Positions 8,426 through 19,521 are shown, counted from the first letter of the stretch. The stretch is 64,000 nucleotides of DNA from Cupriavidus basilensis OR16 (GCF_000243095.1 NZ_AHJE01000018.1:1-64000), one strand, 5' to 3'. Notes: generated from the sequence alone by a model not told the origin. Program-made: numbers and translations.

Positions 8426-9942
8426 ATGGCGCAATTCGACATACTGATTCGTGGTGGCACAGTGATCGACGGCACCGGCACGCCGCGCAGGCTCGCCGAC
8501 ATCGGGATCGAGGGATCGCGTATCACGGCGCTTGGCGCGCTGTCATCCGACACCGCTCCGGTGGTGATCGATGCGCGGGAACGCATCGTCGCTCCCGGCT
8601 TCATCGACTCGCATACGCACGATGACCGCTATCTGACGCTCGATCCGCTGATGCCGGCCAAGCTCAGCCAGGGCGTTACCACGGTCGTCACGGGCAATTG
8701 CGGAATCAGCCTGGCGCCCTGGCGTGCCTCCGCAGGACAGGCTGTTCCGCCGCCACTTGATTTGCTGGGGGATGACCCCGCCGTGTTTCGTTTCGCGGCG
8801 TTCGGCGACTATCTCGCCGAGTTGGCGCAACATCCCGCTGCCGTCAACGCGGCCTGCCTGGTCGGCCATACGACGAGTTGGGGCGAGCGCCCGCTGCAGT
8901 CAACGCAGCCTGCCTGGTCGGCCATACGACGCTGCGGATCGCTACGATGGAACGGCTCGACAGGGCGGCGACCGACAGCGAGATCGCGGCGATGCAAGCA
9001 TTGCTGCGCGACGCCATGGAGAGCGGAGCCATCGGTCTTTCGACAGGGGCGGCCTATCCCACCGCAATGCCGGCCACGACCGGCGAAATGGCCGCCGTGG
9101 CGGAGGTCATGCGCGGCTACGGCGGCGTCTACGCCAGCCACATCCGCGATGAAGGCGATCGGATCCGCGAGGCGCTGGACGAAGCGTTCGAGGTCGGGGC
9201 CGCGGGCGACGCACCAGTCGTGGTCTCGCATCACAAGCTGATTGGTCCAAAGAATCATGGCCGCTCGGTGGAGACGCTGGGACATATCGCGCAAGCAATG
9301 CAGCGTCAGCCGATCGGACTCGACTGCTATCCGTACACCGCAGGGTCCACAATCTTGCGCAAGGATCGGCTCCCCATGTCGAGCCGCGTGATCGTGACGC
9401 GTTCGGTGCCGCATCCCGAGTTCGCCGGCCAGGACCTGGATGACATTGCGGCGGCAATGGGTCTCTCGCCCGAAGACGCCGTCGATGCGTTGCAGCCGGC
9501 AGGTGCGATCTACTTCCTGATGGACGAAAAGGACGTGCAGCGCATCCTCGCCTTTCCCGAAACCATGATCGGCTCCGACGGACTGCCGCACGATTGCGCG
9601 CCGCATCCGCGTCTGTGGGGCACATTCCCGCGCGTGCTGGGGCATTACTGCAGGGACCTTGGTCTATTCTCGCTCGAGCAGGCCGTGCATAAGATGACCG
9701 GCCTGACGGCCCGCCACTTCAGGCTGCCGGGGCGGGGTATCTTGTCGCACGGCAACTTCGCGGACATCACCATCTTCGATGCCGCCGCTGTGGCCGATAT
9801 GGCGACCTTCGCGCAGCCAGTTGCGCGCGCCAAAGGCATCGAGACCGTGATCGTCAATGGCACCATCGCGTGGAGCGGCGGCGAGAGCACGGGCGCCCGT
9901 GCCGGGGCGGTGATCCGCCGGAACGATACGTCTCCTGCCTAG
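8426..9942 (+). pseudogene. D-aminoacylase / N-acyl-D-amino-acid deacylase, frameshifted by an internal duplication
   Basis: The start at 8426 has a GAGGAGAG ribosome-binding site. The first frame carries the amidohydrolase N-terminus: VIDGTGTPRRLADIGIEG, the metal motif GFIDSHTHDD and the cysteine motif TGNCGIS. After residue ~148 the frame is lost. The rest continues in another frame (from about 8893): LSTGAAYPTAM, VVVSHHKLIGPKNHG, DCYPYTAGST, the catalytic GSDGLPHD and ADITIFDA. A 41-bp block is repeated with a 56-bp offset at the junction, which is not a multiple of three. Apart from this the ~490-residue enzyme looks complete, so the lesion is recent or an assembly artefact. Confidence 0.85.
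8835..8931 (+). repeat. Imperfect 56-bp-offset tandem duplication inside the D-aminoacylase gene
   Basis: Copies at 8835-8875 and 8891-8931 share CCGCTGC[C/A]GTCAACGC[G/A] and then GCCTGCCTGGTCGGCCAT. They differ at only a few positions and are separated by 15 bases. Each encodes the same peptide AAVNAACLVGHTT in its own frame. Removing one unit restores a single open frame. Confidence 0.9.
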
Positions 9943-10083
9943 CGCAGGCATCGGTAACAGCCATGGAGCTATCGCACGTTGCACGTTGTACTCATCCGGC
10001 GATGGCGTCTTTTACACCGCTGCCCGGCACGGCGCTGACGCTACACATTATGCCAACCAAGGCGGGGCGTCGGCTCGCTGCCC

Positions 10084-11394
10084 CTACGAAAGCAGGATTA
10101 ACGTCGCCCTCAACCCGGGATGATTGTCGGTCAATTCGAGGACGCCGCCGTGCTGCTTGGCGACGGCGGCCACGAGACTGAGCCCCAAGCCCACACCCGG
10201 CGTACTGCGACTTGCGTCGCCGCGGTAGAAGCGTTCGAGAACTCTGGGCTTCTCTTCGTCGGGGATGCCGGGGCCGTCGTCCGACACGGCGATCACGACC
10301 GCCCCGTCCGGGCGGCGTGACGCCTCGACCGTGATCGTCCCATTTTCCTGGGCATACTTAAGGGCGTTGTCGATCAGGTTCCCGACCGCCTGTGCAAGCA
10401 GCAGGGGATCGCCGGCCAGCGCCAGAGGCCCGGACGAAGCGAAAACAAGCGCGACCCCCTTTAGCTCGGCCACGGGTTGGTAGAATTCGGCGGCTTCGCA
10501 TGCTACCGTGGTTGCTTCAACTTCAATGAACCCGGAGCGGCGCGTGCCGGAGTCTATCTCCGCCAGGCGCAGCAGGGCGTTGAAGATACCAATAACACGG
10601 TCTACGTCGGCGATTGCGCCTTCAATCTCGGCGAAGGTTTGTTCCGGGCGAGGCCGGGTCACTGACACCTCCTCCAGGCGGTAACGCAGTTCCGCCAACG
10701 GTGTGCGCAGGTCGTGCGCGATGGCATTCGACACGTTTCGGATGCCCTCAATCAGGTGCTCGATCTGGTCCAGCATGCGGTTTTCCGTCTCCACGAGCGT
10801 GTTGAGCTCGTTTTCACCGCCATAGGTCGGCAACCGGTGAGTGAGATTCCCTTGCATGATGGCGGAAGCCGTCTGGTTGATGTCGTGTACCTTGGAAAGT
10901 ATCGTGCGTCGAACCAGCGCCCCCCCTACTACACCAAGCAAGAAAACGATGCTGGCAGCACCCACCAGTCCATACAAGAACAACATTTCAAGTCTTTCAA
11001 ACCGACTGACGTCTCGCCCCAACAAAAGGTGATACCCACCGGGAAGTGTCTGGTGTAACAGCACGGCTCTAACCACACGTCCGCCAACATCTATTGATGC
11101 TACGTGCGTCCCTGTTGACTCGGAAGCCTCGCGCGGCCATGCAGGTAGATTGCCGGCACACTTCAACAGTGTCGGATCCGCTTCGATTGCTGATGCAAGC
11201 GCAGCGGCGCCCTGCTTTGCGAAGAGGTTCATCATAGCCTGCGCTTCGCCCTGAAGCACCTCGGTTCTACTTTGCTCGATAGTGTTGCGCCAGGCATACC
11301 AGAGTGGTGCGGCGAACAGTGCGAGTACAACCAGGCTGACCGCGACGTAGCCGAGCGCTAAATTTAGCACTGAAAAGCGCATAAGCTTAATCAT
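10084..11394 (-). CDS. Sensor histidine kinase (OmpR-family partner)
   Basis: The 436-residue kinase has an N-terminal membrane segment (~15-35), a short periplasmic domain, a second membrane segment (~142-162), a HAMP region, the H-box NAIAHDLRTPLAELR (~245), N-box NLIDNALKYAQ, G1 box DDGPGIP and G2 box GVGLGLSLV. All catalytic boxes are intact. Its start overlaps the response-regulator gene by 8 bases, so the two are translationally coupled. Both follow an RND efflux cassette on the same strand, and such pairs often control the adjacent pump. The signal is unknown. Confidence 0.93.
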   Translation of the reverse strand: MIKLMRFSVLNLALGYVAVSLVVLALFAAPLWYAWRNTIEQSRTEVLQGEAQAMMNLFAKQGAAALASAIEADPTLLKCAGNLPAWPREASESTGTHVASIDVGGRVVRAVLLHQTLPGGYHLLLGRDVSRFERLEMLFLYGLVGAASIVFLLGVVGGALVRRTILSKVHDINQTASAIMQGNLTHRLPTYGGENELNTLVETENRMLDQIEHLIEGIRNVSNAIAHDLRTPLAELRYRLEEVSVTRPRPEQTFAEIEGAIADVDRVIGIFNALLRLAEIDSGTRRSGFIEVEATTVACEAAEFYQPVAELKGVALVFASSGPLALAGDPLLLAQAVGNLIDNALKYAQENGTITVEASRRPDGAVVIAVSDDGPGIPDEEKPRVLERFYRGDASRSTPGVGLGLSLVAAVAKQHGGVLELTDNHPGLRATLILLS

Positions 11395-12073
11395 CGGCTG
11401 TTAGCATGTAGCCAGCGTTGCGAATGGTCCGCAGCAATTGCCGCCCGCTGCCGGCATCGATCTTCTGCCGTAGTTTGCTGACGTGGACGTCCACCACATT
11501 CGTCTGTGGGTCGAAATGATAGTCCCACACGTTCTCGAGCAGCATGGTCCGCGTCACCACTTGGTTTGCATGGCGCATCAAGTATTCGAGCAGCTTGAAT
11601 TCGCGCGGTTGCAGCGCGACGGTCTTGCCAGCGCGTGTGACCTTATGGGACAGCAGATCCATGGACAGGTCATCGAGCGTCAATGTTGTCTCTGCGCGAC
11701 CATCCTGCGAGCGGCGCAGGAGTGCGTCGAGCCGTGCCAGAAGTTCGCCAAAGGCAAATGGCTTGACAAGATAATCGTCACCGCCGCTCTTGAGGCCCCG
11801 AATGCGATCATCGACATCGGACAGGGCGCTGAGGATCAGGATCGGTACCTTCTTTCCGGTCCTGCGCAACGCCTCAATGATCGCGAGGCCGTCAATACCG
11901 CCCGGCAACATGCGATCCATGATGATCGCATCGTAGTGCTCGCTCGCAGCGAGAAACATGCCATCGCGGCCACTTTCAGCTTGATCCGAAGTATGTCCCG
12001 CTTCACTCAATCCCTTCTTCAGATATTGGGCGACACGCTCATTGTCCTCGACAATCAATAGTTTCATGATCAA
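11387..12073 (-). CDS. OmpR/PhoB-family response regulator
   Basis: The 228-residue protein has a receiver domain (MKLLIVEDNERVAQYLKKGL, phospho-acceptor Asp in YDAIIMDRMLPG near residue 52, switch region and Lys in YLVKPFAFGE) and a C-terminal winged helix (LQPREFKLLEYLMRHANQ, VVDVHVSKLRQKID). It ends inside the kinase gene by an 8-base overlap. About 200 bases with no visible gene separate it from the outer-membrane factor gene upstream. It probably belongs to the same regulatory unit as the RND pump. Confidence 0.93.
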   Translation of the reverse strand: MIMKLLIVEDNERVAQYLKKGLSEAGHTSDQAESGRDGMFLAASEHYDAIIMDRMLPGGIDGLAIIEALRRTGKKVPILILSALSDVDDRIRGLKSGGDDYLVKPFAFGELLARLDALLRRSQDGRAETTLTLDDLSMDLLSHKVTRAGKTVALQPREFKLLEYLMRHANQVVTRTMLLENVWDYHFDPQTNVVDVHVSKLRQKIDAGSGRQLLRTIRNAGYMLTADD

Positions 12074-12281
12074 TCCGGCTTGACAGTTTTGATTGCGAGA
12101 GACCTATCTCGCGCAGCATCTGATATCCACGCATTGCCTGAGGAAATATTAGCCACAGAGCCATTCCGTTGCCAGCACGCGCGGATCCAGACGCAAATCG
12201 TCGCAGTTGCGCGGATAACGTGTCACTTTCGCTGTGCCACGGACCCTGAAGCGCTGCGCGTCGTTTCGATGGTGGCCCACG

Positions 12282-13779
12282 TCATAGAACAGTCGGGGAC
12301 GGTGAACCCGCCGTTGCGCTGGCCGTCGCGGTGTCAGCCGGCCGTGGTTCGTCGCCGGTGCGCTGGATCCAGCCGCCGCCGAGCGAGCGGTACAGGTCGA
12401 CAAGACTGGTCAGGCGGTTCAGGCGTGTCGTGACCAACGCCAGCTGCGCGTTGTACAAGTCGGTCTGCGCGGTCAGCACGCTCAGATAGCTGTCGGTCCC
12501 GCTCGCGTACACCATATTTGCAAGCTCCAGCCGACGCTGCTGGGCATCGGTGTAGCGCTGTTCCGCTGCCAACTGATCGTCGTAGGTTCCGCGCGCTGCC
12601 AGCCCGTCGGAAACCTCGCGGAAAGCGGTCTGGACCGCCTTCTCGTATTGCGCGATGCCGATGTCCTTCTGCACCGTCGCAACATCCAGGTTGGCCTGAT
12701 TCGCGCCAGCGGTGAAGATCGGCATGACCAGCGATGGTATGAAGGACCATGCGCTGGATCCTGCTGCGAACAAGCCGCCGAGTGTGGCACTGGCAGTGCC
12801 GAGGGCGCCTGTCAATGAGATGCGCGGAAAGAATGCCGCGCGTGCAGCGCCGATGTCCGCATTTTCTGACCGCAGGACTGCTTCGGCCTCCAGGATGTCC
12901 GGGCGGCGTTCCAGCAGATCCGAAGGCAGTCCGGCTGGTATGTCGGCGAGGATCGGCTGGGCGCCCAGGCCTTACAGGAGGGGGCAGGTCGAGCGGTAAC
13001 GGCTGGCCGACCAACAATGCCAGCGCGTTCTCGGCCTGCGCGCGCAACCGGATCTGGGCGGCGTAATTGGCCTGCGCCTGTTCCACGGTGGTCTGTGACA
13101 GGCGCAAGTCCAGTTCCGACGCGGTGCCTGTATCGAATTGCAATTTCACGATCGTGTATGCGGCCTGCGCAGTCTTCAAGGTACTCTGCGTCACCGCAAG
13201 TTGCTCGTCAAACGCGAGCGTGGTGAGGTACTGGTCGGCGATTTGGGACACCAGCAGGATCTCCACAGCCTGGCGTGCGTGCGCGCTCGCCAGGTACTGT
13301 TCGAGCGCCGCATCCGACAGGCTTCGCAGGCGGCCGAAGAAGTCCATTTCCCACGAAGCCGAAAGACCCACCGAATAGTTGGAAGTGGAATTTGTGTTGC
13401 CGGCAGAACCGCCTGTCGACGTGCTCTTGGTTGAAGCGCTCGCGCCGGCATTCACCTGCGGATACAGTGCAGCGCGCTGGATGCGGTACTGCGCCTGGAC
13501 CTTCTCGACGTTCAGCACTGCGACCCGCAAGTCGCGGTTGTTCTCCAGTGCAAGCCCGACCAGGCGCTGTAGGCGAGGATCAGGGAGGAAGTTGCGCCAG
13601 CCGATATTCGCAGCTGGCAGCATTGTGCTGCCAGCCCCGACTGAAGGGGCCTTGTAGGCCTCGCCTGCGGGAAACACCGTAGATACCGGCGCTGCCGGCC
13701 GCTTGTACACTGGCTGCAACGAGCAGCCGGTCGCAAGGGTCACGAGTACTGCACTGGCCGCGCATCTGTATAGCTTCAT
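12282..13779 (-). pseudogene. RND outer-membrane factor lipoprotein (NodT/OprM family), frameshifted
   Basis: Translation starts MKLYRCAASAV with a lipobox LATGCS at residues ~17-22, directly after the permease stop. The first ~270 residues give the first OMF repeat (NRDLRVAVLNVEKVQAQYRI, WEMDFFGRLRSLSDAALEQY). Near 12966-12985 the frame breaks: after LPLDLPPP the continuation (GLGAQPILADIPAGLPSDLL, then RRPDILEAEAVLRSENADIG) is in another frame with a stop at the join. The second repeat continues to 12282 (LTGALGTASATLGGLF, VSDGLAARGTYDDQ, SLVDLYRSLGGGW). A single small indel explains this. The protein would lack half of its trimeric barrel/tunnel. Confidence 0.88.
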
Positions 13780-13780
13780 T

Positions 13781-16643
13781 TCAGTGTCCTCCCGTGCTGA
13801 GATCAGCTCCTGCCGCCGATGGCAATATCGGCTCGGACGATTGCTTCCTTCTGCCAAGCTTGTTGCTGACCACGACAAAAAACATCGGGATCATGAACGT
13901 TGCCACAAACGTAGCGGTCAACATCCCGCCTATCACGCCGGTGCCGATCGCGTTCTGGCTGGCCGAGCCTGCACCGTGTGCCAGCGCGAGCGGCAGCACG
14001 CCCAGCACGAAGGCCATGGAGGTCATCACAATCGGCCTCATTCGCATGTGTGCTGCTTCTATTGCCGCCTGGAGCGCAGTAAGGCCTTGGGCGTGACGCT
14101 CACGTGCAAATTCGACTACCAGGATCGCGTTCTTTGCCGACAGACCGATTGTGGTGAGCAACCCAACCTGAAAGTACACATCGTTGGACAAGCCCATTAA
14201 TGAAGTTGCACCGAGCGCGCCCAGGATACCTAATGGCACCACCATGATTACCGAGGCCGGAATTGACCAACTCTCGTACAGGGCGGCCAGGCTCAGGAAC
14301 ACCACCAGGATCGACAAGCCATACAGGAAGGGCGCCTGCGAGCTCGACTGCCGCTGCTGCAACGAGGTACCGGTCCACTCGAAGCCGATACCCGGGGGCA
14401 GTTGTTTCGCCAGCCGCTCCATGGCGAGCATTGCCTGCCCGGAGCTCTTGCCGGGCGCTGCCTGGCCCAGAATCTCCATGGCTTCGACGCCGTTGTAGCG
14501 CTGCAGTATAGGTGGACCGTATGTCCATGCAGACGTGGCGAAAGCGGAAAATGGCACCATGGTACTGCTGCTGTTGCGTACGTAGAGCTGATTCAAGTCG
14601 TCAGGGTTCATGCGATACGGAGCGTCGGCTTGCACGTACACCTTCTTAATGCGGCCGTCGGTATCGAGAAAGTTGTTTACATAGCGCGAGCCCCAGGAAG
14701 TCGAGAAGGTCTGATCGACGTCGTTTATGTTGACGCCCAGGGCGGCGACTTTCTCGCGATCGATACTTACCCTGAACGTGGGATTGTCCTGCTGCCCGCT
14801 AAAGCGTACCTGCGCGAGGTCCGGGTCATCTTTTGCCAGAGCGAGGAGTTGGTCCCGGGCTTTGGCTAGCGCGTCATGGCCGAGCCCGCCGCGATCCTCG
14901 AGCTCGAAGTCGAAACCGGCAGCGACGCCCAAGCCCCGGATCGGTGGTGGGCTAACGGGAAAGATAATGGCATCCTTACTCAAGGCGTAACGCTTGATGA
15001 TGCGGTCGGAGAGTGCCTTGGCCGTCAGATCCGGATCGGTCCGTTGGCTCCAGTCCTTGAGCCGGACGAATAACTGACCCTGGCTCTGACCGCGCCCGGC
15101 GTTGTTGACACCGTTCACCATAAATGTGGCTTCAACCATGGCCGCTTCGTCTTTCAGCAGATAGTTGCTGACCTCGTCGAGTACCGCGCCTGTGCGCGCC
15201 TGCGTGGCGCCTGGCGGTGTCTGGACCTGGACGAATATAAAGCCTTGATCCTCGTTCGGCAGGAACGACGTAGGCAGGCGGACAAACTCACGCCCACCGC
15301 AACCACCACCGCAGCGTAGATGAGCAGCCAACGTCCGGACCTGGCGGCGACGTGACGCACACCATGCACATATTTGTCCCGCCCCTTTCGACGTTTTCCA
15401 CCACCACGATGGCATCGTCCACCAACAGGCCGATTGCAAGCACCAGGCCGAACATCGATAGCGTATTGATCGTGAAGCCAAGCGCCGACATCACGCCGAA
15501 GGTCCCCAGCAAGACCACCGGCACGGTGATCGAGGGGATCAGCGTGGCACGGATATTCTGCAGGAACAAGTACATCACCAGAAACACCAATACGATGCCT
15601 TCCAGCAGGGTCTTGACTACGTCATCAATGGAGACCTTCACGAAAGGTGTGATGTCGTTCGGGTAGACCACCTTCAGCCCGCGAGGGAAGTACGGTTCCA
15701 ACTCCTTGATGCGTGCCCGAATCGCCGCGGCCGTGACCAGCGCGTTCCCTCCTGGTGCCAGCTGGATACCAATGCCGGAGGCCGGCTGACCACTGTACTT
15801 GTTGTCAACATTAAAACTCTCGGCACCCAGATTGATGCGTGCGACGTCACGCAACCGTACCTGCGCACCGCCCGGCAGTACCTTGAGCAGGATGTTGCCA
15901 AAATCCTCGCTTGTGCGCAGCAGCGTTGATTCAGTAATCGTTGCACTCAGTTGCTGATTCTGCACCGCAGGTGTACCGCCGAGCTGGCCGGCAGAGATCT
16001 GCACGTTCTGGTTTTGCAGCGCCGTAGTGACGTCAATCGGGGTGAGCGAGTAACTGTTGAGCTTGGTCGGATCGAGCCAGATCCGCATCGCGTACTGCGT
16101 GCCGAAGACATTCATGTTACCGACGCCATTGATTCGGCTGATCGGATCCTGAACATTGGAGACGACATAGTTGGCGATGTCGAACTTGTTCATGCTGTTG
16201 TCGGCCAACACAAAGCCGATCACCATCAGGAACGCGTTAGTAGACTTGGTGACGCGGACACCCGACTGCTGAACCTGAGCGGGCAGCAATGGCACGGCCA
16301 ACTGCAGCTTGTTCTGCACCTGCACCTGTGCGATGTTTGGGTCTGTTCCGCTGGCGAACGTGATCGTCGTGGTCGACTGGCCGGTATCGTCGCTTGTCGA
16401 TGACATGTAAAGCATGTTATCGATCCCGCTCATCTGCTGTTCGATCACCGTCACCTGGACCACGGTGTTCTGCACTGTCGTCGCCGAAGCACCCGGGTAC
16501 GTGGTACCGATCTGGACCGAAGGCGGCGCAACTGGCGGAAACTGCTCGATCGGGAGCGACTGAAGGGCCAATCCTCCCGCCAGCATGATGAGGATAGAGA
16601 GGACGATCGCGAAGATCGGACGGTCAATGAAGAATTTTGCCAT
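13781..16643 (-). pseudogene. RND multidrug efflux permease (AcrB/MexB type) with internal deletion and frameshifts
   Basis: The N-terminus [20 protein letters not shown], the porter domain and TM2-4 ([20 protein letters not shown]) are intact. Just after VVENVER (~15385) the sequence jumps to the loop and TM7 region ([18 protein letters not shown]), again in a different frame. It then resumes as FVRLPTSFLPNEDQGFIFVQ and continues normally to the C-terminus. By comparison with the family about 120 residues (TM5-TM6 and their loops) are missing. TM4 still carries the two aspartates for proton relay. The permease cannot be functional as it stands. It lies between the adaptor gene (15-base gap) and the outer-membrane gene (1-base gap). 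Confidence 0.88.
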
Positions 16644-16657
16644 TGCGAAGCCCGCGG

Positions 16658-17938
16658 TTATTTTGCTTGCGCAAGCTGATGAGTTTGCGGCGTTGCAGGG
16701 GCGCCACTGGTGTCCGCACCTGCAGCCGCCTGTGCGGTTCGGCTCGGGGCCTCGACCGCATGCACCAGTTTCCCGGACGGCACGTTCTGGCCGCCGGCCA
16801 CAATGATCCGTTCGCCTTCGTGCAAGCCGCCGGTGACTACCCACTTGTCGCCCAGCATGTTCTGCGTCTGAATCGTGCGTTGCTCGACCGTGTTATCAGG
16901 CCTCACGACAAGGGTCGTTGCTTGCCCCTGCGGGTTGTGGCCAACGCCGGGGACCGGGACGAGAAGCGCGTTATCATTCACGCCCTGCTCGAAGCGGGCG
17001 CGCACGAACATGCCCGGTAGAAGGACATTCTTCGGATTCGGGAAGATCGCGCGTACTGTTACCGAGCCGGTGGCCGGATCGACAGTAATGCCGCTGAACT
17101 GGAGCGTACCGCTCATCGGGTATTGCGTACCGTCCTCCAGCGTGAGCATCACCTTGGCCTGGTCCAGGCCGTTGAGCTTTACCTGCCCACTGGCCACGTC
17201 GCGACGAAGCTGCAACCCGGCGACGCTTGCCTGGTTAAGGTCGACATAGATCGGATCGATCTGCTGCACAGTGGTCAGCAATGTCGCTGCGCTTCCTTGC
17301 ACATAGGCGCCCTGAGTGACCTGCGAAATGCCGCTGCGACCCGCAATCGGCGATACGACGTCGGTGTATCCCAGGTTGAGCCTTGCTATCGCAACTGCCG
17401 CCTTGCCGGCGGCCACATCGGCGGCGGCCTGGCTCTGGGCAGCGACCGCGTTGTCGTAAGCCTGTTTGCTGACGGCGTTGCCGGCAATAAGGACCTTGTA
17501 ACGGTCCGCCTGCGCAGTCGTCATGGCGAGGTTCGCTTCCGCTTTTTGCAACGTCGCTTCCGCGCTATTCAAAGCCGCTCGATACGGTGCCGGATCGATT
17601 TGGTACAGCGGTTGGTTCGCCTTGACGTCTGCGCCTTCCTGGAAGCTACGCTTTTGCACGATGCCATCAACGCGAGCGCGCACCTGCGCGATGAGGTATG
17701 CGGAGGTTCGGCCCGGGAGTTCCACGGCAACCGGAACGCTGGTCCGCTTGACCGTGACCACCGTAACATCCGGAGTCGGTGGCTTCGAACTCACGTGCTT
17801 TGCGGGACCGCAACCCGCCAGCGAGAGCACTGCCAGCGTGGTAGAGCGTGGTAGCGAGATTGGCACTGTGCCAATGTGTTTTGTGAAGATACATAACTCC
17901 AACCCCAGTTTGTGAAGAGCGGCAGTTGCACTTTGCAC
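16658..17938 (-). CDS. RND efflux membrane-fusion (periplasmic adaptor) protein, AcrA/MexA type
   Basis: It has the adaptor-family order: lipobox LSLAGCGP (~residues 39-46), a barrel-sandwich half ([40 protein letters not shown]), an alpha hairpin ([20 protein letters not shown]), the second lipoyl half ([15 protein letters not shown]), then beta-barrel and membrane-proximal domains. Length and motifs are complete, but the region before the lipobox is unusually long. The true start may lie downstream of 17938, or the leader has been altered near a small GTGGTAGAGCGTGGTAG repeat. It is the first gene of the pump cassette and the only one of its three genes without an obvious break. Confidence 0.85.
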   Translation of the reverse strand: MQSATAALHKLGLELCIFTKHIGTVPISLPRSTTLAVLSLAGCGPAKHVSSKPPTPDVTVVTVKRTSVPVAVELPGRTSAYLIAQVRARVDGIVQKRSFQEGADVKANQPLYQIDPAPYRAALNSAEATLQKAEANLAMTTAQADRYKVLIAGNAVSKQAYDNAVAAQSQAAADVAAGKAAVAIARLNLGYTDVVSPIAGRSGISQVTQGAYVQGSAATLLTTVQQIDPIYVDLNQASVAGLQLRRDVASGQVKLNGLDQAKVMLTLEDGTQYPMSGTLQFSGITVDPATGSVTVRAIFPNPKNVLLPGMFVRARFEQGVNDNALLVPVPGVGHNPQGQATTLVVRPDNTVEQRTIQTQNMLGDKWVVTGGLHEGERIIVAGGQNVPSGKLVHAVEAPSRTAQAAAGADTSGAPATPQTHQLAQAK

Positions 17939-18176
17939 GATCGCAAGTTAAGTCCGGATTGGCGCTTTGTTAACAGTTGTTAATGTCGGACGGAAGGAGT
18001 GGGGTGACCTGCGCTGGGCGTGCGGACCAGCGTGTTGCGGTGGGTTGACGGCCTGAGAAGCTTCCAGTAGGCGATCAACACCGCATTCTCCGACGCCAAG
18101 CTGGGGGCCACTGCCGACGGGCGCCGGTTTCGGGTTGTCTTAGAGGTACTCGCAATCGAGCTCGCGCAGCCGAACA
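17939..18176. promoter_or_regulatory. Upstream region of the RND cassette
   Basis: The stretch lies upstream of the minus-strand adaptor gene and probably contains its promoter. GTTAACAGTTGTTAAC, a near-palindrome at about 17970-17985, could be an operator. The remainder looks like decayed sequence following the kinase remnant at 18177. No gene was recognised. Confidence 0.4.
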
Positions 18177-18677
18177 TTAGGTGTCGACTCGAAGCAGTGA
18201 ATGAGCCCGACCGCGCCGATGCGCGCCCGGGGGATGAGTCGCCTGCCGCTGCGGCAGTGCGTACTGGCGGCGCCCAAACGCCTGCGCTGCTTCCTGCGCC
18301 GCCATTCCGATCTCCAGGGCGGCCTTACGGGTGTTCCTCCGTGTGGGGGGCAACACTTGCGTGCGCGCAGTCGGCAGGTTGCAGAGAGGCGCGCGGAAAT
18401 CATGCGCCAGATCCGCCGACAACTGGGAAAGTCGCTCGAAGCCATCGCGCGTGGTCAACGAGCGAATTGCCTCGAGGCCGCACGGCGAATCCAGCGCGCC
18501 CTGCTCCATCAGTTCATTGCGCACGCGTGCCGCCTTGCGCAGCAGTTCCGCATCGTCGCGGCAAATCACCTGCGTAGCCAGCGCGCGGCACAGGTAGGTG
18601 CCCGCGCCACCAAACACAATCGCAACGACCAGGCAAAATGCGAGCGCCAGGCGGGCGGTGAGCGAAAGAGCCTGCAT
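18177..18677 (-). pseudogene. Heavy-metal-type sensor histidine kinase remnant (CusS/CopS-like)
   Basis: The start MQALSLTARLALAF and a hydrophobic segment (FCLVVAIVFGGAGTYL) lie 1 base after the response-regulator stop, the normal place for the partner kinase. About 60 residues later the sequence jumps from a periplasmic stretch (EAIRSLTTRDG) to the dimerisation region FERLSQLSADLAHDFRAPLC. The rest of the sensor, the second membrane segment and HAMP are missing. The frame then decays and no N, G1 or G2 ATP-binding box was found. The kinase cannot signal. Confidence 0.8.
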
Positions 18678-18678
18678 A

Positions 18679-19365
18679 TCAGGACTGCCGGCGCTCCAGC
18701 ACATAGCCCACGCCGCGCACGGCATGGATCAGCTTGGGCTGAAAATCGTCATCCATCTTGGCTCGCAGGCGGCTCACCGCCACGTCCACGACATTGCTGT
18801 CGCTGTCGAAATTCATCTCCCATACGTGGGAAGCGATCTGTGTGCGGCTCAGCACCTCCCTTTGCCGGCGCACCAGGAAATGCAGCAGCGAAAACTCGCG
18901 CGGCGTGAGTTTGATGCTGCGCCCGGCGCGAGTCACGCGATGGCGGACCAGGTCGATCTCGAGATCTTCGAACTCGATGCGGTCGGCCTCACGTACTGGG
19001 CCGCGTCGGAGCAGCGTACGCACCCGCGCCAGCAACTCGACGAAAGCGAAGGGCTTGGCGAGATAGTCATCGGCGCCGAGTTCCAGGCCACGCACGCGAT
19101 CCTCCACCTCGTCACATGCGCTCAGGAACAGCACCGGCGTGTTCTTGTGCTGACGCAGTTGCTTAAGCACTTCCCAGCCGTTCATCCCGGGCAGCATCAC
19201 GTCCATGATGATCAAGTCGTAGCTCACTTCCACCGCCTGGTGCAGGCCATCGGCGCCGGTCACGGCCAGGTCGACCACGAAGGAGGACTCAGTGAGGCCC
19301 TTGCGCAGGTAGGCGGCAGTCTTTGGCTCGCCTTCCACCACCAGAATTCTCATGCTCATCCCCAT
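18679..19365 (-). CDS. Heavy-metal-type OmpR-family response regulator (CusR/CopR/CzcR-like)
   Basis: The receiver ([20 protein letters not shown], phospho-acceptor in [33 protein letters not shown]) and winged helix ([40 protein letters not shown]) are complete. The [10 protein letters not shown] motif is typical of copper/heavy-metal regulators. The usual VEDE near the N-terminus is VEGE here, so one acidic-pocket residue is changed. The ATG encoding MRIL at 19353 is an alternative start. Its partner kinase is broken. It is divergent from the FTR1-like membrane protein at 19522, which it may once have controlled. Confidence 0.9.
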   Translation of the reverse strand: MGMSMRILVVEGEPKTAAYLRKGLTESSFVVDLAVTGADGLHQAVEVSYDLIIMDVMLPGMNGWEVLKQLRQHKNTPVLFLSACDEVEDRVRGLELGADDYLAKPFAFVELLARVRTLLRRGPVREADRIEFEDLEIDLVRHRVTRAGRSIKLTPREFSLLHFLVRRQREVLSRTQIASHVWEMNFDSDSNVVDVAVSRLRAKMDDDFQPKLIHAVRGVGYVLERRQS

Positions 19366-19521
19366 CTAGCCAGTGCATGCAGGGCACGCCGCGGCACCTT
19401 GCATGCTCGGATGATAGTCCCAGGCACGGTGGCCTTGAATGACAAATCTGTAATTGAATTGACAGCGTTTCCCGCCCGTGCGCTCGCTAGAATCCGTGAG
19501 CCTGGGAAATGGGAGAGGAAC

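Noticed and set aside
8809-9645. 278-codon minus-strand open frame
   Set aside because: It is antisense to the D-aminoacylase gene; its residues show no family motif and the plus strand carries clear catalytic motifs.
13703-14200. Plus-strand frame across the RND region
   Set aside because: Composition is typical of a shadow of the minus-strand permease; no start signal or motif.
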